64,000 bases of DNA from Choristoneura fumiferana. Taxonomy: Eukaryota; Arthropoda; Insecta; Lepidoptera; Tortricidae. How positions within the stretch are numbered: the first letter of the stretch is position 1; every line of letters starts with the position of its first letter. The stretch covers positions 5,508,876 through 5,572,875 of the forward strand of contig NC_133472.1 of the NCBI RefSeq assembly GCF_025370935.1, written 5' to 3'. A program made the position numbers and the translations under genes. The notes below the pieces were generated by a model. The model saw nothing but the letters and a program-made list of their open reading frames with translations. It had not been told where the DNA came from and did no database searches. This document shows, one piece after another, positions 60,621-64,000 of the stretch.

Positions 60621-62122
60621 TAATATATTTCAGCTTGACCTTGCATTTTTGACAGGTCTTAACAGACAGACAGATGAACAACAAATTGATCCTATAAGGG
60701 TTGTTTTGCAATTTGAGGTAATACAGAACCCAAAATAAATGATGTTTCTTGATGAATGAAAAAAAGCAAGCTTGCTTAGATTCCTGTAAAATTGACTATT
60801 TTTTATCAGTCCATATAAAATTATTTTCCTACTAATATTTTCCTTGCAGTTCATGAAAGAAATATAACAATATAAAATAGCAACAACATACTGGTTATAC
60901 TTTTCGGATAGGATGGGTACGGTGACACATGTCATTAAGCAATTAAAGGGTTGTGACAATGTAAATTCGAATCGATTTATTGCGATTCTCGATTAAATAT
61001 GCTAAGGGTGTGTAATCGATTTTGTTAGTGATAGTTTATATTTTAAACTAGTTCTTGCCTGCGGCTTCATCTGCGTAGCAAGTATTTTAGCTTGCCTATC
61101 GGGATCTCACAAACCACGCGGTCTTCTTTGGCACTATATCAAACTAATAATGGTAAAAAAATCAACAAAAACAGTAATAACAAAATTGAATAACAAAGTA
61201 ACAGTTCAAAACGTCAAACAATACGAAGCACTTGATACAAAGACGCATTAAGGAACTTCACTCTTATACTAAAATAGAATTCAATGGAATAAAACAATCG
61301 TGTAAACAAAGCAATTTTTTCACGATTACTCTGTAGTTACTTACATTTGAACGCCAATCCCGATCATATTCACATCTCAATGAACCCACCACTTTTTAAA
61401 CAATCATTGTATTATTCAATAATTGTGTAAATATGTTTATTTTATAGAATTAACTGAAAAACGAAAATTCGTTACATTGTCAAATTGACATGATCATTTT
61501 TTCCTCACCAAGGTCTGTCTAGTCTCTGGAAATTTAGTGTTGTACCTACCAAATTAATTAATTTGACTGAACCAACCTTTCCTACTGATAATTATGGCTG
61601 GCTCTGCAAATTGGTCATAGAATTATGCATACCTATTAATTTGTATTGTAATTGTATTGTATTGCAACTCTTTATTGTACATAAAAACACATGACAATAA
61701 CAGAGCACAGGATAATAAGATGTACAAAGGCAAACTTATTTCTTAAAGGGATCTCTTCCAGTTAACCTTTGAACGATTGACAGAATATCAGTACAAGAGT
61801 AGACACTATGAGTACAATGAAAAGATAAAAGAACCGAAATTTTAAATTAACTCAAACAATTCATATTATTATTTATTCATAGATATTAATTATTTGTGTT
61901 AAGTGACACTATTTAATGAAGGTTTATATTGGTTTCTAATTGGACGATAAAATGGTATTATAGCACAATATTATGTAGATTTCATATATTTTATTTTATT
62001 TAGTAATATCATATTTACTGTGGAGTTCATTTTTGGACCAAAAAATCATTTGTAATCACTTCCCTGTGTCTACTCTCATTTCCCTGTCTTATGTAAATTT
62101 AAAAATCCTCTTCTAAATTATA
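60621..62122. other. Intergenic or flotillin intron, LINE tail at 61640-61800
   Basis: AT-rich. At 61640-61800 the minus strand shows a LINE tail ('aactggaagagatccctttaag ... caataaagagttgcaataca'), related to 6335-6510. No exon is seen. Confidence 0.45.
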
Positions 62123-62330
62123 TCGAAAATACAAACTGAGACATGGATGCACAGATAAACCAGAAAAAGAGACCAGCGCTGGGAATCAAACTCAGGTCCT
62201 CAGCAATCCGTACTGCGCACTATAACCCCTAAACCACCGTTGGACAGGAGTCAAGACACATTTCTCCTATGCACACATATCTCAGGTTGCTTTTTTCTAC
62301 TAAGCTACTTAAGCAGCAAAAAAATCTAAA
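62123..62330 (-). mobile_element. tRNA-headed SINE-like element, minus strand
   Basis: Read on the minus strand: 'ctgcttaagtagcttagtag', 'gagatatgtgtgcatagg', a tRNA-like part with 'gaggacctgagtttgattcccagc', and the tail 'ctgtgcatccatgtctcagtttgtattttc'. The order matches 2697-3072. Confidence 0.7.
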
Positions 62331-63210
62331 TTAATGTATATTTTGACTGACCCTTTCAATTCTAGAATACTCCATCATAAACCTTGGGGAAAATATATGT
62401 CAAAAAATATAAGTGGATACATGTTTCACCATTTTAAAAATTCTACCCTTAAAGGGGTATAAAGGGGAGTGAAAAAACGTTAGGTAGGTTTATATTTGAA
62501 GATATAATTCTAAAACTTTGTGAAAATGCTATTAAACATTTTAAGTTAAAAGGAACATGGAAACATTGTGAATGACTCTTTAACAGCATCGCTACTCTCC
62601 CATCTGCCGTGCTCTACATGTACATGTGTCTAATATACATATGGACAGTGATAGAAAGGAAGATTATGCGCTATTTTTTGTTATATTTGTTAAAATTGTT
62701 TCCTTTTTTGTTACTTTAAATTATTATAGTTTATCCTTATAGTCTGTAATTATAAGTGTAAATATTTGTTTTGCCAACCTGTTACTTTTTAGGACCAAGA
62801 CCTGTAATGTAACTTGTTGTATTTTTGATCTTTAATAAATAAATAAGTAAATCTAAATACAAATGATGATTAAAAAATTATTCTAAAAAATTATTCTTTC
62901 GCAGAGGTAGAACATAACTTTTATACTTAAGGAAGGGATGTTTCTATATATCTACATGGTTTAAATTGTATACGCAAACAATTCGCTGTGCAGCACTTGT
63001 TTTTTTATCAAAGGTACATGGAAAATCAAATTAACTAAGTATTGAGTAGTGTTGGTTTTATCATCTCTCATATTAGAATTGTCGCAAAGGTGACGCGAAT
63101 ACCGCTACCGCTACGAAGTAATATTAGTAAATAAAATGTAATTAATATAATGCAAGGAAGTAAATAAAAAGAAAACTGTAGCGTACGTAGATAAATAAGT
63201 AGGTACTTAC
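62331..63210. other. Start of flotillin-1 intron 1, LINE tail debris
   Basis: 62640-62845 ends 'ttgatctttaataaataaataag', resembling a LINE tail. The rest is AT-rich. On the minus strand the intron begins with gtaagtac at 63210. Confidence 0.45.
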
Positions 63211-63262
63211 CCGACACCACCAACGCTTCGTTAGGACCGCAAGTGACGAAACCCCACGTCAT
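63211..63262 (-). CDS. Flo1: Flotillin-1, first coding exon only
   Basis: From ATG 63262 the minus strand encodes MTWGFVTCGPNEALVVS and the first base of the next codon, then the donor GGTAAGTACC (intron starts at 63210). This is the very conserved start of insect flotillin-1, a membrane-microdomain scaffold with an SPFH domain, acylated and attached to the cytosolic face of the plasma membrane. The start context (gcgcaaaATGa) is good. The following exons should lie at lower coordinates. I do not find the expected continuation (a Cys-Cys-Tyr block and the heptad-rich coiled coil) among minus-strand frames in the window. Either intron 1 is very long and holds the LTR element and the genes to the left, or the gene is broken here. 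Confidence 0.8.
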
Positions 63263-63654
63263 TTTGCGCAGTGAACACTAGACTGGAATTAAAATAAAGC
63301 TTACGAACTGAATTTAACAAAAAGCAGATTTACTTCAAAATACAAATTAAGCTTCTGTATGTAGGCGGCCGCGAACGAACGAAGACATTTATGCCAGTGT
63401 CAGCCAGTGTTGATAGTGGAAATAAAAATAACAATGTTGTTGGGCTTGGTTGCACACTGTAAAAACAAATAGTTCTAGCACGCAAATTCGCATCTAGATG
63501 AGATACCACAGATTAAGTAATAGTACAAGTAGAGATACCTAAATATAATCTACTAGCGTGTTAGGAGCGTTGTCAGATTATCCGATACGATATCCGGGCA
63601 ATTAGTAAATGTATGAAATATGATACGATATCGGATCGGATAATCTGAAAGACA
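63263..63654 (-). promoter_or_regulatory. Upstream region of flotillin-1
   Basis: Inferred from position. 63365-63385 is locally GC-rich ('aggcggccgcgaacgaacg'). No TATA box is evident. The MITE at 63655 limits the region on the right. Confidence 0.35.
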
Positions 63655-63785
63655 GCAGGGCTACTACGAAACACGAAACTCGAAGTTCGTGTCGTGCGGT
63701 CCCTCTGACACGTATACTATTTAATACGAGAGCGAGAGGAACCGCACGACACGAACTTCGAGTTACGAGTTTCGGAGTAGCCCTG
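63655..63785. mobile_element. Hairpin MITE (family A)
   Basis: 'Cagggctactacgaaacacg' is mirrored by 'cgagtttcggagtagccctg'; inner arms 'cgaagttcgtgtcgtgcgg' and 'ccgcacgacacgaacttcg' pair without mismatch. Confidence 0.9.
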
Positions 63786-63884
63786 CTGGTACATATTTCA
63801 TATTTTACTTGCCCCCCGATATCGGTATTTAAGGGGCGGTATATTCCGTGTACGTACGAAAGGTTTCCGTCGAAAGGTGTTAAG

Positions 63885-64000
63885 CCAAGCTTAGACTTAC
63901 AAGAAAAATCGTGCAAGTTGCATTACATTGCGGCGATCGATTGACCACTATGAACTCGTTGGCTTTACAGCCTCGCAATGTAATGCAACTGCACGATATT
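63885..64000. mobile_element. Hairpin MITE cut by the window end
   Basis: 'Atcgtgcaagttgcattacattgcg' is mirrored by 'cgcaatgtaatgcaactgcacgat'. The left edge 'aagccaagcttagacttac' matches the outer repeat at 34895-35100. The right edge is beyond the window. Confidence 0.75.

Noticed and set aside
1..64000. CRISPR arrays, bacterial operons, rRNA genes
   Set aside because: Direct repeats here are transposon-internal or satellite units without spacer structure, and the genes have spliceosomal introns.

Overview
This is a transposon-dense stretch of animal nuclear DNA that I assign to a moth or butterfly (Lepidoptera). The assignment rests on the intron-rich insect genes and on repeats typical of that order: Lep1-type Helitron ends, LINE tails ending in ATG or TTTGAC repeats, a tRNA-headed SINE-like element, a mariner and many short hairpin MITEs. 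There are no bacterial operons, CRISPR arrays or rRNA genes. One 100-base run of N (45472-45571) marks an assembly gap.

Host genes, left to right. (1) 1-8768, plus strand: the last exons of a DUF229 (sulfatase-like fold) gene, with introns full of repeats, including a dead mariner. (2) 18820-19479, minus: an intact single-exon gene for a 219-residue membrane protein I do not recognise. (3) 23407-24143, minus: a second small single-exon membrane-anchored gene, broken by one frameshift. (4) 32024-33724, minus: an intact, intronless gene for mitochondrial delta-1-pyrroline-5-carboxylate dehydrogenase (P5CDH, ALDH4 family). (5) 35509-42485, plus: a six-exon P5CDH-like gene whose splice sites and 563-residue frame are intact, but whose catalytic Cys, general-base Glu and oxyanion Asn are all replaced. 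(6) 63211-63262, minus: the first coding exon of flotillin-1; the rest of that gene is not recognisable in the window.

Genes 4 and 5 lie head to head, with start codons about 1.8 kb apart. They are the most interesting part of the window. The active enzyme looks like a retrocopy, and the intron-bearing copy looks like a conserved pseudoenzyme. The enzyme makes glutamate from P5C in proline breakdown; the role of the pseudoenzyme is unknown.

Mobile DNA fills the rest. 9-15 kb: MITE clusters and a composite Helitron-like element with about 118-bp tandem repeats. 16-18.6 kb: a 131-bp minisatellite with alternating unit types, and a reverse-transcriptase LINE remnant. 20-22 kb: another tandem array and a hAT MITE with a perfect 8-bp target duplication. 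25-31 kb: nested MITEs. 40.5-41.5 kb: five hairpin MITEs end to end inside an intron of the pseudoenzyme gene. 42.8-45 kb: LINE remnants and a MITE inserted in a MITE. 47-48.4 kb: a second composite Helitron-like copy. 49.5-51.1 kb: a 1.6-kb TIR element with a repeated internal motif. 51153-57368: a young Ty3/Gypsy LTR retrotransposon. 59.9-62.3 kb: a third Helitron-like copy and SINE copies. The window ends inside a further MITE.
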